64,000 bases of DNA from Bacteroides intestinalis. Lineage in GTDB: Bacteria; Bacteroidota; Bacteroidia; Bacteroidales; Bacteroidaceae. Where the stretch lies: assembly GCF_902364365.1 (NCBI RefSeq), contig NZ_CABJDN010000005.1, positions 62,001-126,000 of the forward strand. The letters run 5' to 3'. Shown here piece after piece: positions 45,767 to 54,038 of the stretch. The translations under genes were made by a program, and so were the position numbers. The notes beneath the pieces were generated by a model, which was not told the DNA's origin, did no database searches, and saw only the letters and a list, made by a program, of their open reading frames with translations. Position 1 is the stretch's first letter, and every line of letters begins with the position of its first letter.

Positions 45767-46546
45767 CTATTTCTTTTTTCTATTGAGATGAATCACCGGA
45801 GCAAGTATCGGTACTGTTTCCCACTTCATTTTCGAAGCATTGTACGCTCGTTCCACACCTCCCTGTATTTCCAGATAATCATTGATTTTCACTTCCATGA
45901 CTACACCGTAGTGGCTTTGTGGATACATAGGATTCATATATCCGTTCAGAGAGTTTTGTTTGCCAAAGCCTGAATATTGCCCGAAGAAGCGGATACGAAG
46001 GAAATTGTTGATACGATAGGCGGCAGAGGCATCCAAGCCAATGTCGAATTGAGAACCATGCATGCGCGAAGGGATGGTGTATTTGGCGGTATACATGCCC
46101 CCTGTCAATTCCCAGCGTTCATTAGGGCGATATATAAAATCGGCACCTGACTGGATAATTGTTCCCATAGTAGGGTAGGTATTGTAGGTGCTGAATGTGC
46201 TCAGTATACTATTGGGTGAAAGCTGAAAAGCACCGTAATGCTCGTAATCCATCACGAAAGGATCGTAACTGCTGACCATCTTTCCCATTCTGATATCCAT
46301 CCACGGAAAGTTGGGATAGTAAGTCGGAAGAGTGATGTGTAAGTCCGTGCTATCCATGCTGAGAGAAGTCTTTACCGGCATATCCCGATTAGGAGCGGCA
46401 GCTGTTCCGGGTGGAGGAGACAACGGTTCTTTTCCCATTTCCGTGGGAAAACGATTCAATAATGTGCTGTCCTTTGCTTGCTCGTTTTGTGCAGCAATGC
46501 GAAAGGAAACAGTGAGAAGGAACAGAATGATGAATAGTTTTTTCAT
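45767..46546 (-). CDS. Secreted outer-membrane-like protein of unknown function
   Basis: 259 residues. The signal peptide MKKLFIILFLLTVSFRIAAQNE is very similar in style to that of the next downstream secreted protein (both end AQNE). A proline-rich linker (about 30-55) is followed by repeated aromatic strands (NTYPTMGTIIQSGADFIYRPNERWELTGGMYTAKYTIPS) that suggest a beta-barrel, ending with a basic tail NRKKK. No family recognised. It starts 26 bp downstream of the response regulator gene, so it probably belongs to the same transcript and may be its target or partner. Confidence 0.65.
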   Translation of the reverse strand: MKKLFIILFLLTVSFRIAAQNEQAKDSTLLNRFPTEMGKEPLSPPPGTAAAPNRDMPVKTSLSMDSTDLHITLPTYYPNFPWMDIRMGKMVSSYDPFVMDYEHYGAFQLSPNSILSTFSTYNTYPTMGTIIQSGADFIYRPNERWELTGGMYTAKYTIPSRMHGSQFDIGLDASAAYRINNFLRIRFFGQYSGFGKQNSLNGYMNPMYPQSHYGVVMEVKINDYLEIQGGVERAYNASKMKWETVPILAPVIHLNRKKK

Positions 46547-46571
46547 AAGTCGTTATGTGTTAACGGAAGTT

Positions 46572-47285
46572 TCAGTTGATGATAAGTTTGTATCCGATGC
46601 CTCGGACATTGACAATGCGGATACGTTCATCTTTGGAAAGCTTATGTCGTAATTTAGTGATGAACACGTGCAGGCTGCGCGAATTGAAGAAACTGTCGTC
46701 TCCCCAAAGATCGAGCAGGATATTCTGGGTATTCACTACCTGATTACGGTTTTCGCACAGGCGTTTCAGAATTTCGGCCTCGCGGTGGGAGAGTTCCTGT
46801 TCTATTCCGGTATGGGACAATATCTGTGTGACAGAGTTGAAATGGTAATCGCCTATCTCGAAACAGGTTTCTTCCTTCTTCGGTTCCTCTCTGAATGTAA
46901 ATGCCTTGCCCACCAGCGCTTTAATGCGTACGATAAGTTCCTGCATGCCGAAAGGCTTTTTCAGATAGTCGTTGGCCCCGAGTTCAAAGCCTTCTACCAC
47001 ATCATTGATGGAAGAACGGGCAGTGAGAAAAAGTACCGGAGTTCGTTTGTCGGTTTGACGGATGTGGCGCACCATTTCAAAACCATCCATGCGAGGCATC
47101 ATAACATCTGCTACCAGTACATCAGGGCGTAAGTCGAAGAACATACGCAGACCTTCCTCGCCGTCGGCAGCAGTATGGATGATGAAGTTCTGACCTTCCA
47201 GCGTATCTTTGATAATCATGGCGAGGGTTTGTTCATCCTCAACCAGCAGTACCTTAATTTTGTCCATATCTTGATTCATTTTCAT
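46572..47285 (-). CDS. OmpR-family response regulator
   Basis: About 237 residues. The receiver domain (about 9-125) has VLLVEDEQ, the phospho-accepting Asp in LVADVMMPRMDG, the Thr of LFLTARS and the Lys of NDYLKKPFG. The C-terminal winged-helix DNA-binding domain (about 145-237) ends RSLHVFITKLRHKLSKDERIRIVNVRGIGYKLI. It should be phosphorylated by the kinase encoded just upstream. Start uncertain: ATG at 47285, 47279 and 47267 are all in frame, and the 22-bp repeats run into the beginning of the gene, so the repeat may contain the ribosome-binding region. Confidence 0.93.
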   Translation of the reverse strand: MKMNQDMDKIKVLLVEDEQTLAMIIKDTLEGQNFIIHTAADGEEGLRMFFDLRPDVLVADVMMPRMDGFEMVRHIRQTDKRTPVLFLTARSSINDVVEGFELGANDYLKKPFGMQELIVRIKALVGKAFTFREEPKKEETCFEIGDYHFNSVTQILSHTGIEQELSHREAEILKRLCENRNQVVNTQNILLDLWGDDSFFNSRSLHVFITKLRHKLSKDERIRIVNVRGIGYKLIIN

Positions 47286-47363
47286 AACAAGCAATGTAAT
47301 GCATCATAACAAGCAATGTAATGTGTTGTAACAAGCAATGTTGTACACCATAACAAGCAATGT
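47285..47363. repeat. Four 22-bp direct repeats between the kinase and regulator genes
   Basis: TAACAAGCAATGT occurs at 47285, 47307, 47329 and 47351, an exact 22-bp period. On the minus strand each unit reads ACATTGCTTGTTA, a partial dyad (TAACA-N5-TGTTA in the first). The array begins 3 bp after the kinase stop codon and ends at the start codon of the regulator. Confidence 0.88.
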
Positions 47364-47366
47364 TAT

Positions 47367-49004
47367 TCAGATTCTTATTGTAAATGTACTTCCTTTTCCC
47401 GCTTCACTTCGTACGGTTACAATACCACCGTGCTTTTCTATCATTGTCTTTACATAGAAAAGCCCCAGCCCGTAGCCTTTGGTATTGTGGATATTTCCTG
47501 TCGGAACCCGGTAGAATTTATCGAAAATGTGAGGCTGTTTATCCGTAGGGATACCAATGCCATGGTCTGTAACCGAGATTTCCACTTGTTCCGTTTCCTT
47601 TTTTCGGCAACAGATCGTTATGTCGGCTTTATCCGGAGAATATTTGATGGCATTATCTATCAGGTTACTCAGAATATTACTGAAGTGTGTACGGTCGGCA
47701 ATGATTGTCAGGTCTTCCGGTGCAATGTCGAGATTGATTTCTACAGGCTTGCCCGCTTTCAGTTTATGCTGTTCGATGAGTGCCGGGAACAGATCGTGCA
47801 AGCTGAGCGTCTCCGGATGCAGGCGGAAGGTTTTACGGCGTTCCATACTCATGGAGAGAATTTGTTCCACCAGTCCGCTCAATCGCTGTAACTGTTCCTG
47901 GCAGATGCCCAGATACTTATCCCGTTGTTGCTTGTCTTCTGCCAGATTGAAATTAAGCAAAGCATCGTTGGCGGCATACGCTACGGCAATAGGTGTTTTC
48001 AGCTCGTGGGTGATGTTGTTGGTAAAGTCGCTCTTCATCTCTTCCAGTGTTTTCTGCCGCAAAATGGTGCGGATAAGAAACCAGAAGGAGAAGCCTAATA
48101 TAATAAGGATAACGAATGATGTGGTAAGAATGCCGCTCATCTGCTGCAATACAATCTTATAAATAGGTTCTATCGTGAGGCGGTAACTTTGATTGGAGTG
48201 AATGTCGAAAGCATAATTATATTGTTTCGCTTTTTCACTGGGCATGTATCCGGGAGTCCCGACAATGGCGAGCGTATCAGTGTAAACCAGCGTTGAGTCC
48301 GGATCGGTACCGGAATGAAGACGCTCCAATCGGTAGGGAAGTTTAAGTCCCCGTTCTTGCAGATAGGTATTCAGCAGACTGTCATAAACGGCTATATCAG
48401 GTTCTATAAAAATATCCAGTCCCGAGTGCATTCCACGCTGGATGAAAGTGGCAAGTTCCACCATACTGCTTTGCTCACGCAGCATCATATCTATTCCACC
48501 TTCGGCCCTTAAAGAAGCCTGAGGTTCATTCTCATTAATCACTGTATCTTCCAGGACCTCTTTTATTGAATCTCTTTCTGCCCAGACTGAAATATTTGTG
48601 CCTTCCTGCCCCCGTGTGAAAAGGATATCTCTTGTCGAGTCATTCGGGTAGCTCACTGAGACGCTGTCATACTTCATAGGGATACCGTCTTTTATAAGTG
48701 AACGACTTCCGGCACTGTCTGTTTGGTCAACAGTTGTACTGCTGCGGACAAATGATTTTCCGGAATCGGAATTGTATCCTGCTGAAACCTCTACCGAACC
48801 GTGGGCTTTATTTTCTTTTTGCATCTCCTTTACACGCAGCAGCATTTCATTATAATCGCTCATGCGCATGGCTTCTACGATGCTTTGTTCCAGTTCGTGC
48901 TTCATCGTTTTGTATAGCCCCGTGATCCAGTATGCCTGATAAATAAAGATACCCAGCAGAGAAATTATGACCAATATGGCAATAGGTTTGAATGGCAGTT
49001 TCAT
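47367..49004 (-). CDS. Membrane sensor histidine kinase
   Basis: 545 residues. TM1 at about 7-27 (PIAILVIISLLGIFIYQAYWI), a periplasmic sensor domain of about 270 residues, TM2 near 300 (ILTTSFVILIILGFSFWFLI), HisKA with SDFTNNITHELKTPIAVAYAA (His near 330), and HATPase with NLIDNAIKYSP (N box), VTDHGIGIP (G1), FDKFYRV (F) and KGYGLGLFYVKTM (G2). It senses an external signal and phosphorylates the regulator downstream. I chose the ATG at 49004. The ORF extends upstream, but residues there lack a membrane-protein start. The gene is divergent from an outer-membrane receptor. Confidence 0.93.
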   Translation of the reverse strand: MKLPFKPIAILVIISLLGIFIYQAYWITGLYKTMKHELEQSIVEAMRMSDYNEMLLRVKEMQKENKAHGSVEVSAGYNSDSGKSFVRSSTTVDQTDSAGSRSLIKDGIPMKYDSVSVSYPNDSTRDILFTRGQEGTNISVWAERDSIKEVLEDTVINENEPQASLRAEGGIDMMLREQSSMVELATFIQRGMHSGLDIFIEPDIAVYDSLLNTYLQERGLKLPYRLERLHSGTDPDSTLVYTDTLAIVGTPGYMPSEKAKQYNYAFDIHSNQSYRLTIEPIYKIVLQQMSGILTTSFVILIILGFSFWFLIRTILRQKTLEEMKSDFTNNITHELKTPIAVAYAANDALLNFNLAEDKQQRDKYLGICQEQLQRLSGLVEQILSMSMERRKTFRLHPETLSLHDLFPALIEQHKLKAGKPVEINLDIAPEDLTIIADRTHFSNILSNLIDNAIKYSPDKADITICCRKKETEQVEISVTDHGIGIPTDKQPHIFDKFYRVPTGNIHNTKGYGLGLFYVKTMIEKHGGIVTVRSEAGKGSTFTIRI

Positions 49005-49375
49005 GTAGCTCTTGTATTTATATGGACAAAGATAGGAAAGATAACCGGTACATGTATGTACGGTAAGACTAAATAACACTTCAGATAACACTAGATAAGA
49101 CTACGTAAGTTCCGGATAACACAAAGTCCGGAAGATTTCACCGTACTTTGCAGTGCAAGAGCTTAAGGGATGATTCGGGTTTGCACACGGCATCTTTTGC
49201 AAAAGGTATAGGGAGAATCCTGTGCAGTCCCTTACATAATTGGGTGTCAACCTTGGTCAACCGGCCTGTCAACCAAGGTTAACGGATCTGTCAACCAAGC
49301 TTAATCGACCTGTCAACCAAGGTTGACACCCAATCATCTCTAAGTCTGAACACATTTATGTCGTATCTAAAACAA
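49005..49375. other. Divergent control region between the kinase and the receptor
   Basis: About 370 bp without a gene. It contains a perfect 12-bp palindrome CTTTTGCAAAAG (49194-49205), four 22-bp repeats inside a 19-bp inverted repeat (49239-49334), and a poor minus-strand promoter-like TACCTTTTG. No standard TAnnTTTG box for the receptor is evident, so it may need an activator. Confidence 0.65.
49239..49334. repeat. Inverted repeat enclosing four TGTCAACC repeats of 22-bp period
   Basis: Arms 49239-49257 and 49316-49334 (ATTGGGTGTCAACCTTGGT and its complement) match over 19 bp. TGTCAACC occurs at 49245, 49267, 49289 and 49311, each 22 bp apart, with CAAGGTTAA-like endings. It lies 42 bp before the receptor ATG. 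Confidence 0.88.
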
Positions 49376-51535
49376 ATGAACATGAAGTCTTATTACTATC
49401 TTTCCCTGATGCTATGTGCATTGAGTGCAGGAGTTTCCGCTCAGGAAATAACAAAGAGTACGGATGCAGAGAGCGAACGGACGCTCAGTGCGGACAGTAT
49501 TATAACACAAGACAAGCAGCTGGACAGTCTTTACCAATCTCTTCCTGAAGTAATGATTACCGGACAACGTCCCATCGTGAAAGCGGAGCAAGGTAAACTG
49601 GTGTACGATCTTCCGCGCCTTATCGGTAATCTACCCGTAGATAATGCTTATGACGCTGTGAAGGAACTGCCGGGCGTAACCGAGATGAATGGCGGGTTGA
49701 TGTTGGCAGGACAGGGGGTAACCGTGATATTGGATGGCAAAGTTACCACCATGAGTACCGAACAGCTTTATTCTTTATTGAAAAGCATCCCGTCCAGTCG
49801 CATTGAGAAGGCGGAAGTGATGTACAATGCTCCGGCACGCTATCAGGTGAGGGGTGCACTTATCAATATCACACTGAAACAAAGCGCCGGAGGCCCGTCT
49901 TCCTGGCAGGGAGAGCTTTATGGCAAATATAATCAGAAACATTACGAGGGCTTCGACGAACGTGCCAGCCTGATCTATAACGGAAATAAATTCTCAGCAG
50001 ATTTTCTTTACTCACACAACCACGGACGGGGATATTCTTTAACCGATAAAGAAGCTATGCACTCTCTGGCGGACGGTTCGGTTCATCATATCACAACCGA
50101 TGAGATGGGCCGAAGCCGTTCGCATACCCATAGTTTCCGGATAGGAACGGATTATAATATTGCCAAGAACCATCAGCTGAGCTTTGTTTATAATGGAAGT
50201 TATTCGACTCATCATAGCCTGATGGATATTTACGGTACGCAGCAGTCCAACACTCGTAGCAACAGTACCGACTGGCTGCACAACGGGCGTCTGGACTATC
50301 GTACACCTTTCGGATTGAAAGCCGGTGCTGAACTGACTTATTACCGTTCTCCGTCCGATCAGTTGTTGCATAGTAGCATGCAAGATGAAGAGCTTGCTTT
50401 TTATACCGAAGACTGTCAGCGCATCAATCGCTGGAAATTCTTCCTTGCGCAGGAGCATAATCTGGGTCGTGGATGGGGATTGAATTATGGTGCCGTTTAT
50501 ACTACCAGTATCGACCACAGTTATCAGTATTATTATGATACGGAGAAGGATGCGGGAACAAAGGCAGGTGCGAGCACAGGTATTCCCGATAATATGCAAT
50601 CCCGCCGTCGCGAACAAACTTTGAACTTCTATGCGGGTTTCAATAAAAGTTTCGGTGATAAACTTTCCCTGGATGCTTCGCTTGCCGTGGAACATTATAA
50701 GACGCCGGTATGGAATCAGTGGGATTGGTATCCTACCATTAACCTGAGTTATATGCCTGCCCCCGGCTATGTCTGGCAATTGGCTTTGAGTAGTGATAAG
50801 GACTATCCTGATTATTGGGCTGTGCAGAATGCCATCTCTTATATGGGCGGCGGATATTCTGAAATACATGGGAACCCGTTCCTGAAACCGGCTCAGGAAT
50901 ATCAACTTCAGTTGACACATATTTTGAAGAGTAAATACATCTTCACTGCGTGGTTTGCCCATACGAAAGATTACTCTACCCAGACTCTTTATCAATCTTC
51001 TGAACGTCTGGTGGAAATCTATAAGTATTTGAATTTTAATTTCAAACAACAAGCAGGAATACAGGCTTCTATACCGTTTGATATAAAGCAATGGTTAAAT
51101 TCTCGTTTGACTCTGATTGGGGTATGGCATCATGAGAAGGATGATGATTTCTGGGATATTCCTTTTAACCGGAATATTTGTTATGGTATTGCTGTACTGA
51201 CAAATACTTTCACTCTCTCTAAGAAGCCTGATCTGAAGCTGACACTGACGGGAATGGCTCGTAGTAAAGCGACTCAGGGAATTTATGATTTACCGTCTTC
51301 AGGGTATGTAAATGCTGCTTTGCGGTATGGCTTTGCCAAAGGAAAGGCTATTCTGAATCTTTATTGCAATGATATCTTTGAGACAGGACAGATAAAACCA
51401 CGCATCCGCTTTGGTACGCAGAACGTGACGAATGATTATGCTTGTTTCAGGGAAATCGGGGTGTCGTTTACGTATAAGTTCGGAGGATATAGGGAGAAGA
51501 AGAGGGAAGAGGTGGATAGGTCGAGGTTTAAGTAA
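49376..51535 (+). CDS. TonB-receptor-like outer-membrane beta-barrel protein
   Basis: About 719 residues. A signal peptide (MNMKSYYYLSLMLCALSAGVSAQE) is followed by a plug-like region with LPEVMITGQRPIVKAEQGKLVYDLPRLIG and AYDAVKELPGVTEMNGGLMLAGQGVTVILDGK (about 60-140), which is typical for the outer-membrane beta-barrel family (PF14905-like) of Bacteroidetes, then a long barrel. There is no SusD and no carboxypeptidase-like domain. The function is unknown, but the divergent two-component system suggests regulated expression. ATGs at 49358 and 49382 are alternatives; 49376 gives the best signal peptide. Confidence 0.85.
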   Translation: MNMKSYYYLSLMLCALSAGVSAQEITKSTDAESERTLSADSIITQDKQLDSLYQSLPEVMITGQRPIVKAEQGKLVYDLPRLIGNLPVDNAYDAVKELPGVTEMNGGLMLAGQGVTVILDGKVTTMSTEQLYSLLKSIPSSRIEKAEVMYNAPARYQVRGALINITLKQSAGGPSSWQGELYGKYNQKHYEGFDERASLIYNGNKFSADFLYSHNHGRGYSLTDKEAMHSLADGSVHHITTDEMGRSRSHTHSFRIGTDYNIAKNHQLSFVYNGSYSTHHSLMDIYGTQQSNTRSNSTDWLHNGRLDYRTPFGLKAGAELTYYRSPSDQLLHSSMQDEELAFYTEDCQRINRWKFFLAQEHNLGRGWGLNYGAVYTTSIDHSYQYYYDTEKDAGTKAGASTGIPDNMQSRRREQTLNFYAGFNKSFGDKLSLDASLAVEHYKTPVWNQWDWYPTINLSYMPAPGYVWQLALSSDKDYPDYWAVQNAISYMGGGYSEIHGNPFLKPAQEYQLQLTHILKSKYIFTAWFAHTKDYSTQTLYQSSERLVEIYKYLNFNFKQQAGIQASIPFDIKQWLNSRLTLIGVWHHEKDDDFWDIPFNRNICYGIAVLTNTFTLSKKPDLKLTLTGMARSKATQGIYDLPSSGYVNAALRYGFAKGKAILNLYCNDIFETGQIKPRIRFGTQNVTNDYACFREIGVSFTYKFGGYREKKREEVDRSRFK

Positions 51536-51550
51536 CGTTGTGTGTGTGTG

Positions 51551-51725
51551 TACTTTTTCTTTCGGCTTGTCCCGAAAGAAAAAGATACCAAAAAGAAAGG
51601 GACCCCGGCTACGTCTCCGGTGCTACTCCGGCACTGCCATTCGCAGACGGGGCTCGAACTCGCTTCGCTCAGACAGATCGCCCCTTACCTGCGCCTGACA
51701 ATGCCTACGCTTACGCACCTACGCC
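51551..51725 (+). repeat. GC-rich element, copy A
   Basis: It begins 15 bp after the receptor stop, after a short TG run, with a perfect 13-bp hairpin CTTTTTCTTTCGG/CCGAAAGAAAAAG (51553-51565 and 51572-51584), then a GC-rich body. The 79 bp at 51622-51700 match the reverse complement of 52431-52509 with two differences. Overlapping ORFs here are low-complexity and not convincing proteins. Confidence 0.8.
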
Positions 51726-51803
51726 TATGCCGGAGAGCTGCGCGGTGGGGGCGCTGCGCTATAGACGTGGGGGATTGTATGAGTGTGTTTTTAGCAATAT
51801 CTC

Positions 51804-52247
51804 TTATTGAAATTTCTTGTCCTCTTCGAGGAGTTCCTGGCTAAACTGTTCCGGTGGCAGAGGGGTAGAGAGTTCTATAAGATTTTCTTCGGGATCACGC
51901 AGGTATAGGCTACGCATACCCCAATCGGGCATATCCGTAGGTTCATTGATAAACTTTACACCTTTGGCTTTTAGGGCAGCAAAGGTTTCGTCTACATTAT
52001 CTACACAGAATGAGAGCATTGATTTTTCACGCATCGCAACGGGCTGCTGCTTATCTGCATTGCCTACTGAAGGTGCCATCCAGTCAGATACAAAAAGGGC
52101 GAGACCCTCTATTCCGTCGGCCACTTTAAAATAGGCGTATCCGCTCGTTTCATCTCCCCAGGCTGGTTCTAAACCGAGTTGTTCAGTATAGAACTTGAAG
52201 CATTTGGCGAAGTCTTTTACTAATAATCTTACGTTGCTGAATCTCAT
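51804..52247 (-). CDS. VOC-family (glyoxalase/bleomycin-resistance-like) protein
   Basis: 147 residues, two beta-alpha-beta-beta-beta modules of the vicinal-oxygen-chelate fold: MRFSNVRLLVKDFAKCFKFYTEQLGLEPAW and later MLSFCVDNVDETFAALKAKGVKFINEPTDMPDWGMRSLYLRDPEENLIELS, with the metal-binding Glu in the last strand. Members range from glyoxalase I to extradiol dioxygenases and antibiotic-binding proteins, so the substrate is open. A minus-strand TAnnTTTG box is 47 nt upstream. The gene is framed by two inverted copies of a GC-rich element. Confidence 0.88.
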   Translation of the reverse strand: MRFSNVRLLVKDFAKCFKFYTEQLGLEPAWGDETSGYAYFKVADGIEGLALFVSDWMAPSVGNADKQQPVAMREKSMLSFCVDNVDETFAALKAKGVKFINEPTDMPDWGMRSLYLRDPEENLIELSTPLPPEQFSQELLEEDKKFQ

Positions 52248-52293
52248 TGTTTACTGATTAATGGTTTGTAATCTGTTTCTTATAATCAAGATG

Positions 52294-52301
52294 CAAATAT
52301 A
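52294..52301 (-). promoter_or_regulatory. Promoter (-7 box) of the VOC gene
   Basis: Plus-strand CAAATATA reads TATATTTG on the minus strand, 47-54 nt before the ATG at 52247. Confidence 0.55.
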
Positions 52302-52399
52302 ACCAATTTATTAGAATAGCGTTTCTAAAATTCGTATTTACCTCACCCCCCCATCAAAAAACAATCAACTCCATCCCACTATATGCCGCATGGTCCCCC

Positions 52400-52642
52400 G
52401 GCCTCACTGTAGGGGCGTGAGCGTAGGTGCTGTCAGGCGCAGGTAAGGGGCGATCTGTTTGAGCGAAGCGAGTTCGAGCCCCGTCTGCGAATGGCAGTAC
52501 CGGAGTAGCCCCGGAAGTGCAGCCTTGAAAAGCCCGTTTTAGTGAGAGCAGCCGCAAGCTTGCTTGAGGATGCCGAACGTAAGGGCTTTCTGTAATTTTT
52601 CTTTTGGTATCTTTTCTTTTGTCTCAAGACAAAAGAAAAGTA
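52400..52642 (-). repeat. GC-rich element, copy B (inverted)
   Basis: In reverse orientation it starts with the 13-bp hairpin CTTTTCTTTTGTC/GACAAAAGAAAAG (arms 52611-52623 and 52628-52640), shares GATACCAAAA-AGAAA with copy A, then a variable part, then the 79-bp core (52431-52509). The variable section (about 52515-52600) differs from copy A. Confidence 0.8.
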
Positions 52643-52707
52643 CTTTCACCAGCATAATACACATTAAAAAAATCAGAATCTTTTGCCCTTTCCTCCTCTA
52701 TATTTCT

Positions 52708-52715
52708 TAATTTTG
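52708..52715 (+). promoter_or_regulatory. Candidate fucO promoter (-7 box)
   Basis: TAATTTTG fits TAnnTTTG. TTTG at 52682-52685 is 22 nt upstream, slightly too far. Leader of about 70 nt. Confidence 0.45.
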
Positions 52716-52790
52716 TCGGAACAAAATGAAGTATCAACCTTCCGCACATTCAATCTCAAAATGACACTGCGGAACCTAAATTATCGTATT

Positions 52791-53945
52791 ATGATTAACA
52801 GATTCGTCTTAAACGAAGTATCTTACTTCGGACCGGGTGCCCGCGAAGTGCTCCCACAGGAAATTAAACGTCTCGGCTTGAAAAAGGCCTTTGTATCTAC
52901 CGACAAAGATCTGATTAAATTTGGTGTGGCCGACAAGGTGCTGTCTGTACTGGACAAGGCAGGCATACCCTATGTTGTATTCAGCGATATTAAACCAAAT
53001 CCTACGGTTAGTAATGTAAATGCAGGTGTGAAGGCGTTTGCAGAATCCGGTGCCGATTTTATTCTGGCTATTGGAGGCGGTTCTTCCATCGATACATCAA
53101 AAGCTATCGGTATCATCACTAATAATCCGGAATTCAGTGATGTGGTTTCTCTGGAAGGAGTGGCGCCTACTAAGAAGAAATCCGTGCCTATCATTGCTTT
53201 GCCTACTACAGCGGGAACGGCTGCTGAGGTAACTATCAACTATGTGATTACCGACGAAGTGAATGAAAAGAAGATGGTATGTGTAGATCCGAATGATATT
53301 CCTGCCATCGCTATTGTAGATGCCGAATTGATGTACACTTTGCCTAAAGGGCTGACCGCTTCTACGGGACTGGATGCATTGACACATGCTATTGAAGGCC
53401 TGATAACTAAGGGAGCTTGGGAAATGAGCGATATGTTCGAGATTAAAGCTATCGAAATGATTACCCGTTATCTGGAAACAGCCGTGTTTGAGCCGACAAA
53501 TGCAGAGGCGCGTAATGGTATGGCGGTAGCGCAATATATTGCAGGCATGGCATTCTCTAATGTAGGTTTGGGTGTTGTTCACGGCATGGCACATCCGTTG
53601 GGTGCTATATTTGATATACCTCATGGTGTGGCTAATGCATTGTTGCTGCCTATTGTTATGGAATTCAATGCTCCTGCTGCGCTTGATAAGTATGTGGAAA
53701 TTGCTAAGGCGATGAAAGTCTATAAAGAAGGAATGAGCCAGGAAGAGGCTGCACGTGCTGCCGTAGATGCAGTGAGAGCACTGTCAGTAAGAGTAGGTAT
53801 TCCGCAACACCTTTCTGAATTGGGTATCAAGGAAAGCGATCTCGACAAGCTGGCTACGGCTGCTATTGCCGATGTTTGTACACCGGGTAATCCTCGCGAG
53901 GTGACGAAGGAGATTATTCTGGATTTATACAAAAAAGCGTTGTGA
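52791..53945 (+). CDS. fucO: Lactaldehyde reductase (iron-dependent alcohol dehydrogenase)
   Basis: 384 residues. It reduces L-lactaldehyde to L-1,2-propanediol, the last step of fucose and rhamnose fermentation. Group III ADH motifs are NAD binding GGGSSIDTSKAIG (about 98), PTTAGTAAEVT, and the metal-binding His residues in HAIEGLITKGAWEMSDMF, VHGMAHPLGAIFDIPHGVANALLLP. MINRFVLNEVSYFGPGA fits the family start, so the ATG at 52791 is chosen over longer in-frame starts. No fuc or rha genes are adjacent; the gene stands alone. Its stop codon is the first base triplet of a 36-bp inverted repeat arm. Confidence 0.92.
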   Translation: MINRFVLNEVSYFGPGAREVLPQEIKRLGLKKAFVSTDKDLIKFGVADKVLSVLDKAGIPYVVFSDIKPNPTVSNVNAGVKAFAESGADFILAIGGGSSIDTSKAIGIITNNPEFSDVVSLEGVAPTKKKSVPIIALPTTAGTAAEVTINYVITDEVNEKKMVCVDPNDIPAIAIVDAELMYTLPKGLTASTGLDALTHAIEGLITKGAWEMSDMFEIKAIEMITRYLETAVFEPTNAEARNGMAVAQYIAGMAFSNVGLGVVHGMAHPLGAIFDIPHGVANALLLPIVMEFNAPAALDKYVEIAKAMKVYKEGMSQEEAARAAVDAVRALSVRVGIPQHLSELGIKESDLDKLATAAIADVCTPGNPREVTKEIILDLYKKAL

Positions 53946-54038
53946 TAAGTGATTAGGGGTTAGTGATAAGTGATTAGTCTCCTTGCGGCATTATAGCGCA
54001 GCACTAATCACTTATCACTAACCCCTAATCACTTATCA
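53943..54038. repeat. Perfect 36-bp inverted repeat starting at the fucO stop codon
   Basis: Arms 53943-53978 and 54003-54038 are exact reverse complements built from GTGATAAGT, GATTAGGGG and TTAGTGATAA words, with a 24-nt spacer. The left arm begins with the fucO TGA. No T-run follows the right arm. Confidence 0.92.

Larger units (their letters stand above)
52248..52790. other. 543-bp intergenic stretch with element copy B and two promoters
   Basis: It contains the minus-strand promoter box of the VOC gene, copy B of the GC-rich element and the fucO promoter. A purine/C-rich run and a CCCC tract lie near 52345-52400. No believable ORF. Confidence 0.7.

Noticed and set aside
47285..47363. 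CRISPR-like array
   Set aside because: The repeats are 13 bp with only 9-bp spacers that are themselves similar, and no cas genes are present. It is a direct-repeat array.
50039..51091. A 350-codon open frame on the minus strand inside the receptor gene
   Set aside because: It is fully antisense to a well-supported outer-membrane protein, has unusual composition and no family features. A long antisense frame can arise by codon bias.
51640..51680. A tRNA-like T-arm, GGCTCGAACTCG, in the GC-rich element
   Set aside because: No matching acceptor, D or anticodon stems are nearby, and the sequence is inverted and repeated in the second copy.
51538..51844. Three overlapping plus-strand ORFs of 88-100 codons in the GC-rich element (also near 52354-52627 on the minus strand)
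   Set aside because: They translate the repeated element in several frames (with a recurring RFAQTDRPLP-like string). The reading frames conflict and look like repeat-derived spurious peptides.
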